25,675 nt of DNA from an uncultured Oscillospiraceae bacterium (lineage in GTDB: Bacteria > Bacillota > Clostridia > Oscillospirales > Oscillospiraceae), in assembly GCA_934593275.1 (NCBI GenBank), contig CAKTQE010000028.1:1-25675 (forward strand). Direction: 5' to 3'. Under the pieces are notes generated by a model. The model worked only from the letters and a program-made list of their open reading frames with translations. It had not been told where the DNA came from and did no database searches. The position numbers and the translations under genes are program-made. Shown piece after piece: positions 7,405 to 15,331 of the stretch; within the stretch, counting starts at the first letter, position 1, and each line of letters begins with the position of its first letter.

Positions 7405-9051
7405 TTACAGATACCACCCCGTCTTATTGGGGGCGTGGGGGTATTTGAATGCTTCGGCGGCTTTGGCGTACCAGTCCATTTTTTCTTCTTTGCTGGAATA
7501 ACGCCAGCCCACGCCGAATTCCTGGGAGCCGGAGTACATGGTCAGGCAGTCCGGGTGTTTTTCGGTGAAGGTGTCTTTGTCCTCCTGGGGGATTTTGCTG
7601 CCGGTGCCGCCTACGGCTACCAGGTGGGTCATGGGCAGTTCTTCCAGGCCGTCAAGGCTCGCGACCTTGGTGTAGCTGATGTTCAGCATTTCCAGGGACT
7701 CACAGCCGGACAGGGGGGAAACGTCTGTAATGTAGCCGCAGTTGGAAAGCTCCAATACCCGCAGCTTTTTGCAGGAGGCCAGAGGTTCCAGGGTCTTGAT
7801 GGGGGAGCCGGAGAGGATCAGGACTTCCAGGTTGGGCATACCGGATACAAAATCACAGGTATTCAGGTATTCGTCATGGCCAAAGTCCGCGTAGATGGCA
7901 TCCTCGCAGTATTGAAGGTCGGCGCAGTTGCTGTCTTTTAAATCATAGGTAAACCGCAGCACCTGGGCGTCGGTCATGGAGCTGCCGCCGCCGGCGTAGA
8001 TCCGCCAGACGATTTTGGTTTTCTCCCGGTAGTCCTCCCGGAGTTTGGCCAGGACTTCGCCCGAAAGGCCGCAGTCTTCCAGAACAAAGCGTTTGCAGTT
8101 GGAGAGCAAATCCAAGGCCTGACGGATATGTTCTTCTCCCTCGTCCCCGATCTTTACCCCTTTCAGGGCCACTTCCTCCATGTCGGTAGAGAGGGTCTTT
8201 CCGTAAAAATCAAAGGCGTAATGGAATACGGCATCGGGAGCGGCGGAAATCAGTTCCTTGGCCTGGTCCTGGGTCAGCTTGGAGGTGCCGTCACTGCCGC
8301 AGAGTTCCACGGTTTCAAGGCTTGGGAACAGGGTCAGCTTCTGGGCGGCGTTGGTCAGCTCCGTTTCGGAGATGGCAGACAAATCCAGGGCTGTGGCAGT
8401 GCCGTCCTGCTCCTGGTCCAATAGATACACGGTGTAGCTGATTTCCAATTCCGGGAAATCCTGCCGCAGCTGTTCCAGCTGCTCCAAGGTCAGGTCGGTT
8501 TTCCGCAGGGTGATTTTTTGCAGCTGGTGCAGATAGGGGATGGCTTCTTTCAGGGCGTCCAAATCATAATCCCCCGGCTCCAAAGAAAGCTCCTGGGTTT
8601 CCGGGTCTACAAAGGAGCCGCCCAGAGCCACCTGGTAGCGAACCTGGACCTTGGGCAGGGCCGCCTGTAGTTTTTCCAGGGCTTCGTAATTGTCACAGGC
8701 CGAGGCGTTGATGGACTTTAACTTAAGGAAATAGGTCTGCAAAATCCGAATGTCCTCACTGCTGGGGTTCTGAATGGACAGGGTTTCCGAGTCGTTGGAA
8801 ACCTTTTTATTCTGGAACGGCACGTTCCACAACACCTCACACCCCGGAAGCTGGCTGTGTACCGCGTCATAGTGGGCAAAGGAAATGTCCTCCTGCCGCA
8901 AATCCAAATTGGTGGCATCCAGGGGGTAGGCCTTGCCCTCCACGAAAATATGGGTGTTCTGATAATAAATATAGGCCAGAGTCCCTCCCGCCGCGGCCAC
9001 CGCCAGAACGGCCAGGGCAACGAGTATCGCCACAAGCTTATTGCTTTTCAC
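7405..9051 (-). CDS. Membrane-anchored or secreted repeat protein with C-terminal LRRs, function unknown
   Basis: This 548-aa protein has no assignable function. Residues 7-28 form one hydrophobic segment after a short Lys-containing N terminus, so it is an anchor or an uncleaved signal; the rest would face outside. Residues 60-355 contain five imperfect repeats spaced about 64-72 residues apart, each with a P..(V/I).(Y/W).V core: LPGCEVLWNV (68-77), LPKVQVRYQV (132-141), FPELEISYTV (199-208), APDAVFHYAF (271-280) and the more divergent KTKIVWRIY. Residues 405-483 are leucine-rich repeats (for example LEVLILSGSPIKTL and LRVLELSNCGYITDV). The start is GTG at 9051 with GGAGG 7 nt upstream. The TAA stop lies at the edge of the repeat island. 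It appears monocistronic; a weak -10 (TATTAT, 9087-9092) is the only promoter hint. It may have a binding or adhesion role, by inference only. Confidence 0.8.
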   Translation of the reverse strand: MKSNKLVAILVALAVLAVAAAGGTLAYIYYQNTHIFVEGKAYPLDATNLDLRQEDISFAHYDAVHSQLPGCEVLWNVPFQNKKVSNDSETLSIQNPSSEDIRILQTYFLKLKSINASACDNYEALEKLQAALPKVQVRYQVALGGSFVDPETQELSLEPGDYDLDALKEAIPYLHQLQKITLRKTDLTLEQLEQLRQDFPELEISYTVYLLDQEQDGTATALDLSAISETELTNAAQKLTLFPSLETVELCGSDGTSKLTQDQAKELISAAPDAVFHYAFDFYGKTLSTDMEEVALKGVKIGDEGEEHIRQALDLLSNCKRFVLEDCGLSGEVLAKLREDYREKTKIVWRIYAGGGSSMTDAQVLRFTYDLKDSNCADLQYCEDAIYADFGHDEYLNTCDFVSGMPNLEVLILSGSPIKTLEPLASCKKLRVLELSNCGYITDVSPLSGCESLEMLNISYTKVASLDGLEELPMTHLVAVGGTGSKIPQEDKDTFTEKHPDCLTMYSGSQEFGVGWRYSSKEEKMDWYAKAAEAFKYPHAPNKTGWYL

Positions 9052-9145
9052 AATGAATCCTCCACTCCACTAAAATCCTGCCCATCATAATACAGAGTCC
9101 CCTAAAATTCAATACTTTTCCATGAATTTATTCCCGTTTGAAAGC

Positions 9146-9185
9146 AAAAAAATCCCGCCTCCCCCAAAAAAGGGGGAAGCGGGAC
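9146..9185 (-). terminator. Rho-independent terminator of hsp20
   Basis: On the minus strand TCCCGCTTCCCCC pairs with GGGGGAGGCGGGA, followed by seven T residues. It lies about 7 nt after the hsp20 stop codon. Confidence 0.9.
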
Positions 9186-9191
9186 GGATGA

Positions 9192-9635
9192 TCACTCGAT
9201 GGCGATGCGCTTGGTCTCAGGCAGGGCTTTCTTCACGTTCTTGGGAACGGACAGCCGCAGGATGCCGTCTTCGTACTTGGCACCGATGTCCTCAGGCTGG
9301 ACATGCTCGCCAACGTAGAAGCTCCGGCTGCAAGCACCGGTGTAACGCTCCTGACGGATGAACTTGCCGTTCTTGTCAGTCTCGTCCTTATCCATGCCCT
9401 TGGAAGCGGAAATGGTCAGGTAACCATCTTTCAGCTCCACGCCAATTTCGTCTTTCTTAAAACCGGGCAGATCCACATCCAGCTCATAGCTGTTTTCGGT
9501 CTCCCGTACATCAGTCTTCATCAGGTTCCGGCTGTGTTTGCCATACAGAGGATTCTCGGCTCTGGCACTGACCATGCCGAAAGGATCATTAAAGAAATCA
9601 TCAAACAGGTTCTCACCAAAAATGCTGGGCAACAT
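9192..9635 (-). CDS. hsp20: Small heat-shock protein, Hsp20/alpha-crystallin family
   Basis: This 147-aa ATP-independent holdase binds unfolding proteins and passes them to DnaK or GroEL systems. The N terminus is the typical LFDDFFNDPFG amphipathic segment. The alpha-crystallin domain runs from about residue 40 to 137 (YELDVDLPGFKKDEIGVELKDG, then YLTISA, and RSFYVGEHVQPEDIGAKYEDGILRLSVPK), with the conserved A-x-x-x-n-G-v-L signature near 120-128. A short tail with IAIE plays the usual C-terminal IxI role. The ATG at 9635 is preceded by GGAGGA. The promoter carries a CIRCE operator. It is a single-gene transcript with its own terminator. Confidence 0.96.
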   Translation of the reverse strand: MLPSIFGENLFDDFFNDPFGMVSARAENPLYGKHSRNLMKTDVRETENSYELDVDLPGFKKDEIGVELKDGYLTISASKGMDKDETDKNGKFIRQERYTGACSRSFYVGEHVQPEDIGAKYEDGILRLSVPKNVKKALPETKRIAIE

Positions 9636-9730
9636 AAATCATTCCTCCAATTCATGTTCGCCGGTACTTTACCGGTAGATTTTCTGTTACCATTGGGTTC
9701 TCTTTGGTTCCTCTCTCAAGGAACACTTAC

Positions 9731-9758
9731 ACTATACCACCTTTTTTAGCACTGGCAA
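9731..9758 (-). promoter_or_regulatory. hsp20 promoter
   Basis: On the minus strand TTGCCA (9753-9758) and TATAGT (9731-9736) are 16 bp apart. The -35 lies inside the CIRCE operator, so bound repressor would block it. Confidence 0.65.
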
Positions 9759-9772
9759 GGCTTGAGTGCTAA
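9746..9772. promoter_or_regulatory. CIRCE operator (HrcA binding site)
   Basis: TTAGCACTG - 9 bp - GAGTGCTAA. The consensus is TTAGCACTC-N9-GAGTGCTAA, so only one base (the ninth of the left arm) deviates. The spacer is exactly 9 bp. It places hsp20 in the HrcA regulon together with groESL/dnaK in the usual scheme; hrcA itself is not in the window. Confidence 0.92.
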
Positions 9773-9878
9773 AAATAAAATAAACCTTTTGTTGCCTTTT
9801 TGCGGAGAATTTTTGGCTTTCCGGGATAGATGCCCTTTTTGGTTGTAAACCCCTCAAAAAGTCCCTGAAAAAATTATA

Positions 9879-9913
9879 AAAACACCGTGCCGTAAAGAGC
9901 AGCACGGTGTTTT
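9879..9913 (-). terminator. Rho-independent terminator after cobO
   Basis: AACACCGTGC pairs with GCACGGTGTT around an 11-nt loop. On the minus strand it is followed by TTTATAATTTTTT, and T-runs flank both sides, so it can act in both directions. It closes the cobalamin cluster. Confidence 0.88.
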
Positions 9914-9916
9914 TCC

Positions 9917-10426
9917 TTAGAATTCCACGCCACGTCTGGCCTTGATGCCCCGGTCAAAGGGGTGACGGCGTTTGACCATTTCCGTTACGTAGTCCGCCTG
10001 GGCCAGCAGCTCCGCTTTGGGGTTGCGCCCGGTGAGAACGATCTCCTGGGTCTGGCCCTGGGCCTGGAGGTAGGATAGCAGCGGCTCTTCCGGGATGATG
10101 CCCCGGTTCAGAGCGGAGATGGCTTCATCCAATACAAGAAGGTCTGCTTCCCGGCCCTTTTCCAGAAGAACCCCCAGATATTCCGTGTAATCAAGCTTTG
10201 CCTGGGCCCGCTGTTCCTCGGTCATCCGGGCAAAGAGACCGGGAACCGTGTGGCAGTGGAGGGTCTGGATTCCGGGCAGAATTTTCAGGGCCTGGATTTC
10301 CCCGGAGGAGCCGTCTTTGAAGAACTGGCCAATGAGGACGTTTTTCCCCCGGCCCGCCATCCGGGCCGCAAGGCCCATGGCCGCCGTGGTTTTTCCCTTG
10401 CCGTCGCCGCAGTAAATATGGATCAT
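9917..10426 (-). CDS. cobO: Cob(I)yrinic acid a,c-diamide adenosyltransferase (CobO/BtuR/CobA type)
   Basis: This 169-aa ATP:corrinoid adenosyltransferase attaches the 5'-deoxyadenosyl group to reduced corrinoid. It begins MIHIYCGDGKGKTTAAMG, the family P-loop (residues 7-14), followed by LLVLDEAISALNRG (Walker B region) and VLTGRNPKAELL. The C terminus, KRRHPFDRGIKARRGVEF, is the family hallmark. There are two candidate starts: GTG at 10432 overlaps the cbiP stop (GTGA) but has no properly spaced ribosome site, while ATG at 10426 has AGGTG 5 nt upstream and gives the normal family N terminus, so I chose 10426. It is the last gene of the cobalamin cluster, coupled to cbiP. Confidence 0.95.
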   Translation of the reverse strand: MIHIYCGDGKGKTTAAMGLAARMAGRGKNVLIGQFFKDGSSGEIQALKILPGIQTLHCHTVPGLFARMTEEQRAQAKLDYTEYLGVLLEKGREADLLVLDEAISALNRGIIPEEPLLSYLQAQGQTQEIVLTGRNPKAELLAQADYVTEMVKRRHPFDRGIKARRGVEF

Positions 10427-10428
10427 GG

Positions 10429-11892
10429 TCACACCTGCCGATTTAAGATTTGATAGACAAGCTCCATATTCATGCCGCCCCGGACGGCCTGGGCAAGCAA
10501 GTCATACTGGCTGTCCTTGTAAGCTTCCAGATCAAAGTGTTCGGCCTGGCCCGCGTCCAGACCTTTCCGGCGGCACAAATCCCCCACCAGGGCCTGGGCA
10601 ATGCCAGGGGCATCGAAAATGCCGTGGATGTAGCTGCCGTAGACCCGCTCTCCCACTAAGATGGGGGCAATGGGGGTTTCACTGCGGCCCATGTGGATTT
10701 CATACCCCTGGTAGGGAAGCCCCGACAGGCTGGACAGCGGCCCGGCAACCTCCGGCAGCACCCCGGAGGTCTGCCGCTGCACCTTGTCCCCCCGGAACAC
10801 CGTGTCCATAGGCAGCAAGCCCATACCGGAAATATGGGTAATACCCGCCGCCTCCACCTGGTCCGGGTCGGACACGGAAGTACCCAGCATCTGGAAACCG
10901 CCGCAGATGCCAAAGACAATGGCACCCCGGTCATGGCAGTGGAGAATGGCCGCTTCCAGGCCGCTTTGCCGCAGCCACTTAAGGTCCGCAATGGTGCTTT
11001 TGGTACCGGGAATCAGAATCAAATCCGGGTTTTTCAGCTGGTCCGCCCGCTCAATGTAGCGCACAGACACATTGGGAAACCGTTCTAAGGGGCTGACATC
11101 CGTAAAATTGGAAATTCTGGGCAGCCGGATGACAGCGATGTCAATGGCCTTACAGGTGGATTCCCGGGTAAAGCGGGTGGACAGGCTGTCCTCATCGTCA
11201 ATGTCCACATGGGCATAGGGGATGACCCCCGCCACGGGAACGCCGCAGATTTTTTCCAGAATCTCAATACCCGGCTGTAAAATCGCCCGGTCTCCCCGGA
11301 ATTTGTTTACAATGGTTCCTTTGACCCTGGCCCGTTCCTGTTCTTCCAGCAGGGCAATGGTGCCGTAAAGCTGGGCAAAGACGCCGCCCCGGTCAATGTC
11401 CCCTACCAGCAGCACCGGGGCATCCACCAGCTCCGCCAGACCCATATTCACAATGTCCTGGTCTTTCAGGTTGATTTCCGCAGGGCTTCCGGCTCCCTCA
11501 ATGACGATGATGTCGTTTTCCGCCGCCAGAGAATTGTAGGCCTCCAACACCTGGGGTACAAATTCCCGCTTCCGGCGATAGTATTCCATGGCCCGCATAT
11601 TGCCCATGGCCACGCCGCCCACAATGACCTGACTGCCCACGTCCGTGGTGGGTTTCAGAAGAATGGGGTTCATCCGCACATCCGGCGCGATCCCCGCCGC
11701 CTCCGCCTGCACCACCTGCGCCCGACCCATCTCCCCACCGGCAGCGGTGATAAAGGAGTTGAGAGCCATATTCTGGCTCTTAAAGGGTGCCACCCGGTAG
11801 CCGTCCTGTTTAAAAATCCGACAAAGCCCCGCCGCCAGCAGGCTCTTCCCCGCATTGGACATGGTACCCTGGATCATAATATTTTTTGCCAT
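10429..11892 (-). CDS. cbiP: Cobyric acid synthase (adenosylcobyrinate amidase)
   Basis: This 487-aa enzyme amidates carboxylates b, d, e and g of adenosylcobyrinic a,c-diamide, using glutamine and ATP. The N-terminal dethiobiotin-synthetase-like domain starts MAKNIMIQGTMSNAGKS (nucleotide loop) and contains PFKSQNMALNS and VIEGAGSPAEINL. The C-terminal class I glutamine amidotransferase domain has the nucleophile Cys330 in FGICGGFQMLG and the catalytic His424 in GSYIHGIFD. The ATG at 11892 has AGGAGG 8 nt upstream and gives normal family length; the frame continues upstream only through repeat DNA. It precedes and overlaps or abuts cobO. Confidence 0.96.
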   Translation of the reverse strand: MAKNIMIQGTMSNAGKSLLAAGLCRIFKQDGYRVAPFKSQNMALNSFITAAGGEMGRAQVVQAEAAGIAPDVRMNPILLKPTTDVGSQVIVGGVAMGNMRAMEYYRRKREFVPQVLEAYNSLAAENDIIVIEGAGSPAEINLKDQDIVNMGLAELVDAPVLLVGDIDRGGVFAQLYGTIALLEEQERARVKGTIVNKFRGDRAILQPGIEILEKICGVPVAGVIPYAHVDIDDEDSLSTRFTRESTCKAIDIAVIRLPRISNFTDVSPLERFPNVSVRYIERADQLKNPDLILIPGTKSTIADLKWLRQSGLEAAILHCHDRGAIVFGICGGFQMLGTSVSDPDQVEAAGITHISGMGLLPMDTVFRGDKVQRQTSGVLPEVAGPLSSLSGLPYQGYEIHMGRSETPIAPILVGERVYGSYIHGIFDAPGIAQALVGDLCRRKGLDAGQAEHFDLEAYKDSQYDLLAQAVRGGMNMELVYQILNRQV

Positions 11893-11921
11893 GGTGTTTT
11901 CCTCCTTACTAAAGTAGCGGC

Positions 11922-12029
11922 AACATTTCAATACCCGAGCCGTATCAACAATACGGTACCACAACGGACGATGCCGCCCGCCACGTTTCGATGCCTGAGC
12001 CGTATCAACAAACGGTATCCCCTTGGACG
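11922..12029. repeat. Two roughly 48-bp direct repeats with an internal hairpin
   Basis: Copies at about 11922-11968 and 11981-12029 share the core GAGCCGTATCAACAA. In the first, CCGTAT and ATACGG form a perfect stem around CAACA; the second has a one-base deletion in its right stem. They sit 30-140 bp upstream of cbiP. No convincing promoter for cbiP is visible here. Confidence 0.65.
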
Positions 12030-12214
12030 GCCCTGTAGGGGCGGCAACCTTGCCGCCCGCCACGTTGGACGTACAACCTGTGGGGGTGAATGGAATCACC
12101 CAAAACATGGTACCCCCACTGTAGCGGCGATGAATCATCGCCACTCCAGCCCCGGCGAGGGGCTGGCACCGTGGCGAATATAACCTGTGCGGTTGAACGG
12201 AAACACCTCCCGAC
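12030..12214. repeat. Mosaic repeat island upstream of cbiP
   Basis: This is a patchwork with no gene. 12033-12066 is a short module, TGTAGGGGCGGC...GCCGCCCGCCACG, seen inverted at 15221-15251. 12076-12097 is a linker variant (AACCTGTGGGGGTGAATGG). 12120-12172 is the left half of the four-hairpin element, with stem GGCGATGA/TCATCGCC. 12181-12200 is another linker copy (AACCTGTGCGGTTGAACGG). The linker leads into the palindromic element at 12215. Confidence 0.75.
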
Positions 12215-12339
12215 ATGTCATTCCGACCGTAGCGTCAGCGGAGTGGAGGAATCCACCACGTGGGATGAGAAACCAACACAAGATAAAACTTGCCACTTGG
12301 GAAGATTCCTCGACTCACTGCGTTCGCTCGGAATGACAT
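12215..12339. repeat. ATGTCATTCCG palindromic element, single copy (125 bp)
   Basis: The ends are ATGTCATTCCGACCG and its inverted counterpart CGCTCGGAATGACAT, and GGAATC/GATTCC inside each arm also pair. The left arm is of the 'X' type (CGTAGCGTCAGCGGAGTGG) and the right arm of the 'Y' type (reverse of GCGAACGCAGTGAGTCG). The centre contains CAAG-ATAAAA-CTTG. Six more copies lie at 14657-15075 and 24835-25420. The inverted similarity continues outward into CTCCC/GGGAG. Confidence 0.85.
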
Positions 12340-12380
12340 GTCAGGGGGAGTACCATTCAACCACACAAGTTGTATTCGGA

Positions 12381-12475
12381 ACGTGGCGGGCGGCAAGATT
12401 GCCGATGGAATTATGGTGTGATTGCCCCCGGCAATCAATTGATTTTGATTCGCTGCGCGAAGCACCACCCCTACA
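12381..12475. repeat. 95-bp module, copy 1
   Basis: It begins ACGTGGCGGGCGGC and ends CCCCTACA, with GATTGCCCCCGGCAATC and GATTCGCTGCGCGAAGC inverted repeats inside. It is identical to 20264-20357 except for one indel and two substitutions, and in both places it is followed by a heptamer array and then the 3' end of a minus-strand cobalamin gene. A linker copy (TACCATTCAACCACACAAG) precedes it. Confidence 0.85.
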
Positions 12476-12499
12476 ATACATCTGTTCCGTCCTAGAAAA

Positions 12500-12549
12500 A
12501 ATTGTCAATTGTCAATTCGAACATAACTCTCCACTGTCAACTGTCAACT
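12500..12549 (-). repeat. TTGACAG/TTGACAA heptamer array at the cobD 3' end
   Basis: Read on the minus strand it has the same layout as 7099-7154: three TTGACAG-type units, an 11-nt spacer, and two TTGACAA units. It overlaps the last two codons of cobD: AGT TGA, the final serine and the stop, are the first bases of the array. Confidence 0.8.
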
Positions 12550-13593
12550 GATCTCCCCCAACGCCTCCATCAGCTGTCTGTTCTCCTCCGGCAGTTTCAC
12601 CGCCACCCGGTACCAGCCTTCTCCCAGGCCGGGGTAGTTGGCGCAGGAGCGGATCTGGATGCCTTTGGTGAGCAGGGGTTCCCGGAGTTCTGTTGGGCTG
12701 TAGAACAAAATGTAATTGGTCCGGGAGGGGATCACCCGGAAGCCTAAATTTTTAAGGGCCTGTTCCATCTGTGGCCGCTGGGTGTGAATCAGGGCATTGG
12801 CGGCTTTTACAAACTCCGTTTCCCCCAATGCCGCAATGCCCGCCGCCTGGGCGGGGATGGAGACGTTCCAGGGTTGGGTCTGGCTGCCCATGGTTTTGAG
12901 CAGCTGTTGGTTGGAAGACAGGCAGTACCCCAGCCGCAGTCCGGCCATGCCGTAGCTTTTGGTAAAGGCTTTCAGCAGGAACAACCCCCTGTATTCTTCC
13001 AGAAAGGGCTTCATGGTGATGTCCTCACCCCCCAGGGTCAAATCCAGGAAGCACTCGTCAATAAAAAGGAAGATGCCCTTTTTCTGGCAGATTTCCAGAA
13101 TTTTTTCCATCAAGGGCCGGTCTGTCACCTGGCCGGTGGGGTTATTGGGGTTGCAGAGCATGAGCATTTCCCCGTCAAAGCGGTTTAGTGCCGGGAGAAA
13201 CGCTTCCGTCAGGGCAAAGTCCTCCTGTTCTTTTAACAGGTAGTGGTCTACCTTGGCCCCAAAGACTTTCAGGGCGGTTTCGTATTCGCTGAAGCAGGGG
13301 CTGAGCACCAGGGCCTTTTGGGGCCGCAGGGCCATGCAGCAGGAGAAAATCAGCTCTGCCGCCCCGTTGCCGCAGAACACCCGGCTTTCCGCCACCTTTT
13401 CAAAATCCCCAATGGCCCGGACCAGCTTTCTGCAATAGGGGTCCGGGTAGCAGCGCAGGGACTCGACGCTTTCCGCCACGGCCTCTTTCACCGCCTGGGG
13501 GGTGCCGTAGGGGTTGATGTTGGCGGAAAAATCCAGCAGGATTTTTCGGGAATACAGATCCCCGCCGTGGGGGTTTTGGGTATCATACAGCAT
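12544..13593 (-). CDS. cobD: L-threonine-O-3-phosphate decarboxylase (CobD)
   Basis: This 349-aa class I PLP enzyme makes (R)-1-amino-2-propanol phosphate, the linker that CbiB attaches to the corrin. Signatures are LDFSANINPYG at 20-30, typical of CobD, LCNPNNPTG at 146-154, FIDECF with the cofactor-binding Asp179, and the Schiff-base Lys212 in AFTKSYGMAGLRLGY. It lacks the C-terminal cysteine-rich extension of some CobDs. Histidinol-phosphate aminotransferase is a close relative, but the N terminus and the neighbouring cbiB favour CobD. The ATG at 13593 has AGGAG 7 nt upstream, and the gene starts 22 nt after cbiB. Confidence 0.93.
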   Translation of the reverse strand: MLYDTQNPHGGDLYSRKILLDFSANINPYGTPQAVKEAVAESVESLRCYPDPYCRKLVRAIGDFEKVAESRVFCGNGAAELIFSCCMALRPQKALVLSPCFSEYETALKVFGAKVDHYLLKEQEDFALTEAFLPALNRFDGEMLMLCNPNNPTGQVTDRPLMEKILEICQKKGIFLFIDECFLDLTLGGEDITMKPFLEEYRGLFLLKAFTKSYGMAGLRLGYCLSSNQQLLKTMGSQTQPWNVSIPAQAAGIAALGETEFVKAANALIHTQRPQMEQALKNLGFRVIPSRTNYILFYSPTELREPLLTKGIQIRSCANYPGLGEGWYRVAVKLPEENRQLMEALGEIS

Positions 13594-13615
13594 GAAATTG
13601 CTCCTTGTTCTATGT

Positions 13616-14572
13616 TTACAGCCACAGGGCCAGGGCGCAGAGGGTCAGCATCACCAGGGTGGTGCCGTACATGAGTTTGCAGCTCAAGGGAATATCCTCC
13701 GGGGTGATCTCCCGCAGGGCATCCCCGATGTAGGGCTTTTTGTGCAGCACCCCATGGTACCAGGCATCCCCCGCCAATCGCAGCCCCAAGAGTCCTGCGC
13801 AGACGGATTCGGTCTGGGCGGAGTTGGGGCTGGCATGGTGATACCGGTCCCGCTTGAAGATCTTCCAGCCGTTTTTCACATTCAGGCCCAGAAGTCCCCC
13901 CGCCGCCAGCATGGCCAGGGCGCAGAGCCTTGCGGGGATAAAATTAAACACATCATCCAGCTTGGCCGGAACCAGGCCGATGTTTTTATAGGGCATTTCC
14001 ACATAGCCCAGCATGGAATCCATGGTATTGACGGCTTTGTAGGCAAAGGCCAGGGGCGCACCCCCCAGGGCAAAAAACACCATGGGGGCGATGACCCCAT
14101 CGGAGCAGTTTTCCGCCACGGTCTCCACCGCCGCCCGGGCCACCGCCGGGGCATCCAGTTCCTTGGTGTCCCGGCCCACGATCATGGAAACGGCATAGCG
14201 GGCATCCTCCATGGTGCCGGATTTTAAGGCGGTATAGACCTTCATGCTCTCGGTTTTCAGGCTCTTTGCCGCCAGTATCTGCCAGCACATCACACTGCTC
14301 CCGGCCACCCGCAGCCAGGGGGCGACCAGGCCGCAGGCCCAGAGAATAGCCAACGGCACCAGGAAGCTCACCGCCACCGTCAGCACCCACAACACCGCCC
14401 CGGCGGCAATTTCGCCAGGGCCGGTCTTGGGGAACAGCCGCCGCAGCAGCTTTTCAAGGTCGGAGATCATTTTACCAATGGCCACCACCGGATGGGGAAT
14501 AGAATGGGGGTCCCCCAGCAGGCAATCCAGCAGAAAGCCCAGCAGCAGGGATATCAGGATTTCTTTTCTCAT
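13616..14572 (-). CDS. cbiB: Adenosylcobinamide-phosphate synthase (CbiB)
   Basis: This 318-aa integral membrane protein condenses cobyric acid with aminopropanol phosphate, the product of the adjacent cobD. Hydrophobic segments include residues 5-20, 57-90, near 160-175, 205-230 and 295-318. The family motif LLGDPHSIPHPVVAIG is at 18-33, followed by VAENCSDGVIAPM (about 154-166), which is highly conserved, then KAVNTMDSMLGY and HASPNSAQTES. The start ATG at 14572 has only a weak GGAAAAGAG upstream, and no clear promoter is visible in the 80 bp between it and the repeat array. Confidence 0.95.
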   Translation of the reverse strand: MRKEILISLLLGFLLDCLLGDPHSIPHPVVAIGKMISDLEKLLRRLFPKTGPGEIAAGAVLWVLTVAVSFLVPLAILWACGLVAPWLRVAGSSVMCWQILAAKSLKTESMKVYTALKSGTMEDARYAVSMIVGRDTKELDAPAVARAAVETVAENCSDGVIAPMVFFALGGAPLAFAYKAVNTMDSMLGYVEMPYKNIGLVPAKLDDVFNFIPARLCALAMLAAGGLLGLNVKNGWKIFKRDRYHHASPNSAQTESVCAGLLGLRLAGDAWYHGVLHKKPYIGDALREITPEDIPLSCKLMYGTTLVMLTLCALALWL

Positions 14573-14656
14573 GTTTGTTCTCTTTTCCAGTTTGAATGCA
14601 AAAACTCATCAGTCAGGGCTTTTGGGGTGTTTGGTTCAACGGAACCACCTATCGGT

Positions 14657-15075
14657 ATGTCATTCCGAGCGAACGCAGTGAGTCGAGGAATCTTCTCAAG
14701 TGGCAAGTTTTATCTTGTTGTGGTTCATTATCCAACGTAGTGGATTCCTCCACTCCGCTGACGCTACGGTCGGAATGACAAAAGGTACAACGTCCCCCCG
14801 ATATGTCATTCCGAGCGAAACGCAGTGAGTCGAGGAATCTTCCCGAGTGGCAAGTTTTATCTTGTAGTGGTTCATTATCCCACGTAGTGGATTCCTCCAC
14901 TCCGCTGACGCTGCGGTCGGAATGACAAAAGGTGCAACGTCCCCCCCGATATATCATTCCGAGCGAACGCAGTGAGTCGAGGAATCTTCCCAAGTTGCAA
15001 GTTTTATCTTGTGGTGGTTCTTCATCCTACGTGGTGGATTCCTCCACTCCGCTTACGCTACGGTCGGAATGACAT
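14657..15075. repeat. Tandem array of three ATGTCATTCCG palindromic elements
   Basis: Copies are at 14657-14780, 14803-14927 and 14951-15075, with period 146-148 bp. The linker is about 22 bp, AAAGGT(A/G)CAACGTCCCCCCGAT. All three are in the opposite orientation to the copy at 12215: the left arm is Y type (GAGCGAACGCAGTGAGTCG) and the right arm X type (CACTCCGCTGACGCTACGG). The third copy starts ATATCATTCC. Bases 14573-14656 between cbiB and the array hold only a linker relative (GGTTCAACGGAACC). Confidence 0.88.
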
Positions 15076-15082
15076 ATCGGGG

Positions 15083-15262
15083 GGTATACCATTCAACCGC
15101 ACAGGTTGTATTTGCCACGGAGCCAGCCCCTCGCCGGGGCTGGATGGCGTTGGGTCAACGCCGCTACATTTGGTTCCGTATATCGGGTCGTACCATTCAA
15201 CCACACAGGTTATATTCGATACGTGGCGGGCGGCAGATTGCCGCCCCTACAGGGCGTGATAC
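15083..15262. repeat. Mosaic repeat island downstream of cbiJET
   Basis: Bases 15087-15111 and 15191-15215 are two copies of the TACCATTCAACC.CACAGGTT linker. 15119-15168 is an inverted half copy of the four-hairpin element, ending CGCCGCTACA. 15221-15251 is the short ACGTGGCGGGCGGC...CCCCTACA module. No coding capacity. Confidence 0.75.
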
Positions 15263-15304
15263 CTTTGCGCCCGTTGTTTTTGGAAAGCTTCACGCTGCCC
15301 TGCC

Positions 15305-15331
15305 AGCTTCCCGGTCGGGGAAGCTTTTTTT
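15305..15331 (+). terminator. Plus-oriented terminator at the cbiJET 3' end
   Basis: AGCTTCCC pairs with GGGGAAGCT and is followed by seven T residues on the plus strand, ending at the cbiJET stop codon. On the minus strand no U-tract follows, so it should stop plus-strand transcripts leaving the repeat island rather than the cob transcript. Confidence 0.65.

Noticed and set aside
11893..12216. N-terminal extension of cobyric acid synthase
   Set aside because: It translates repeat DNA; the ATG at 11892 has a strong ribosome site and starts directly with the P-loop domain.
14649..14993. Small proteins with SDRSVSGVEES-like repeats in the palindromic elements
   Set aside because: Frames change between copies and orientations, no ribosome sites are present, and the sequence is explained as an inverted-repeat DNA element.
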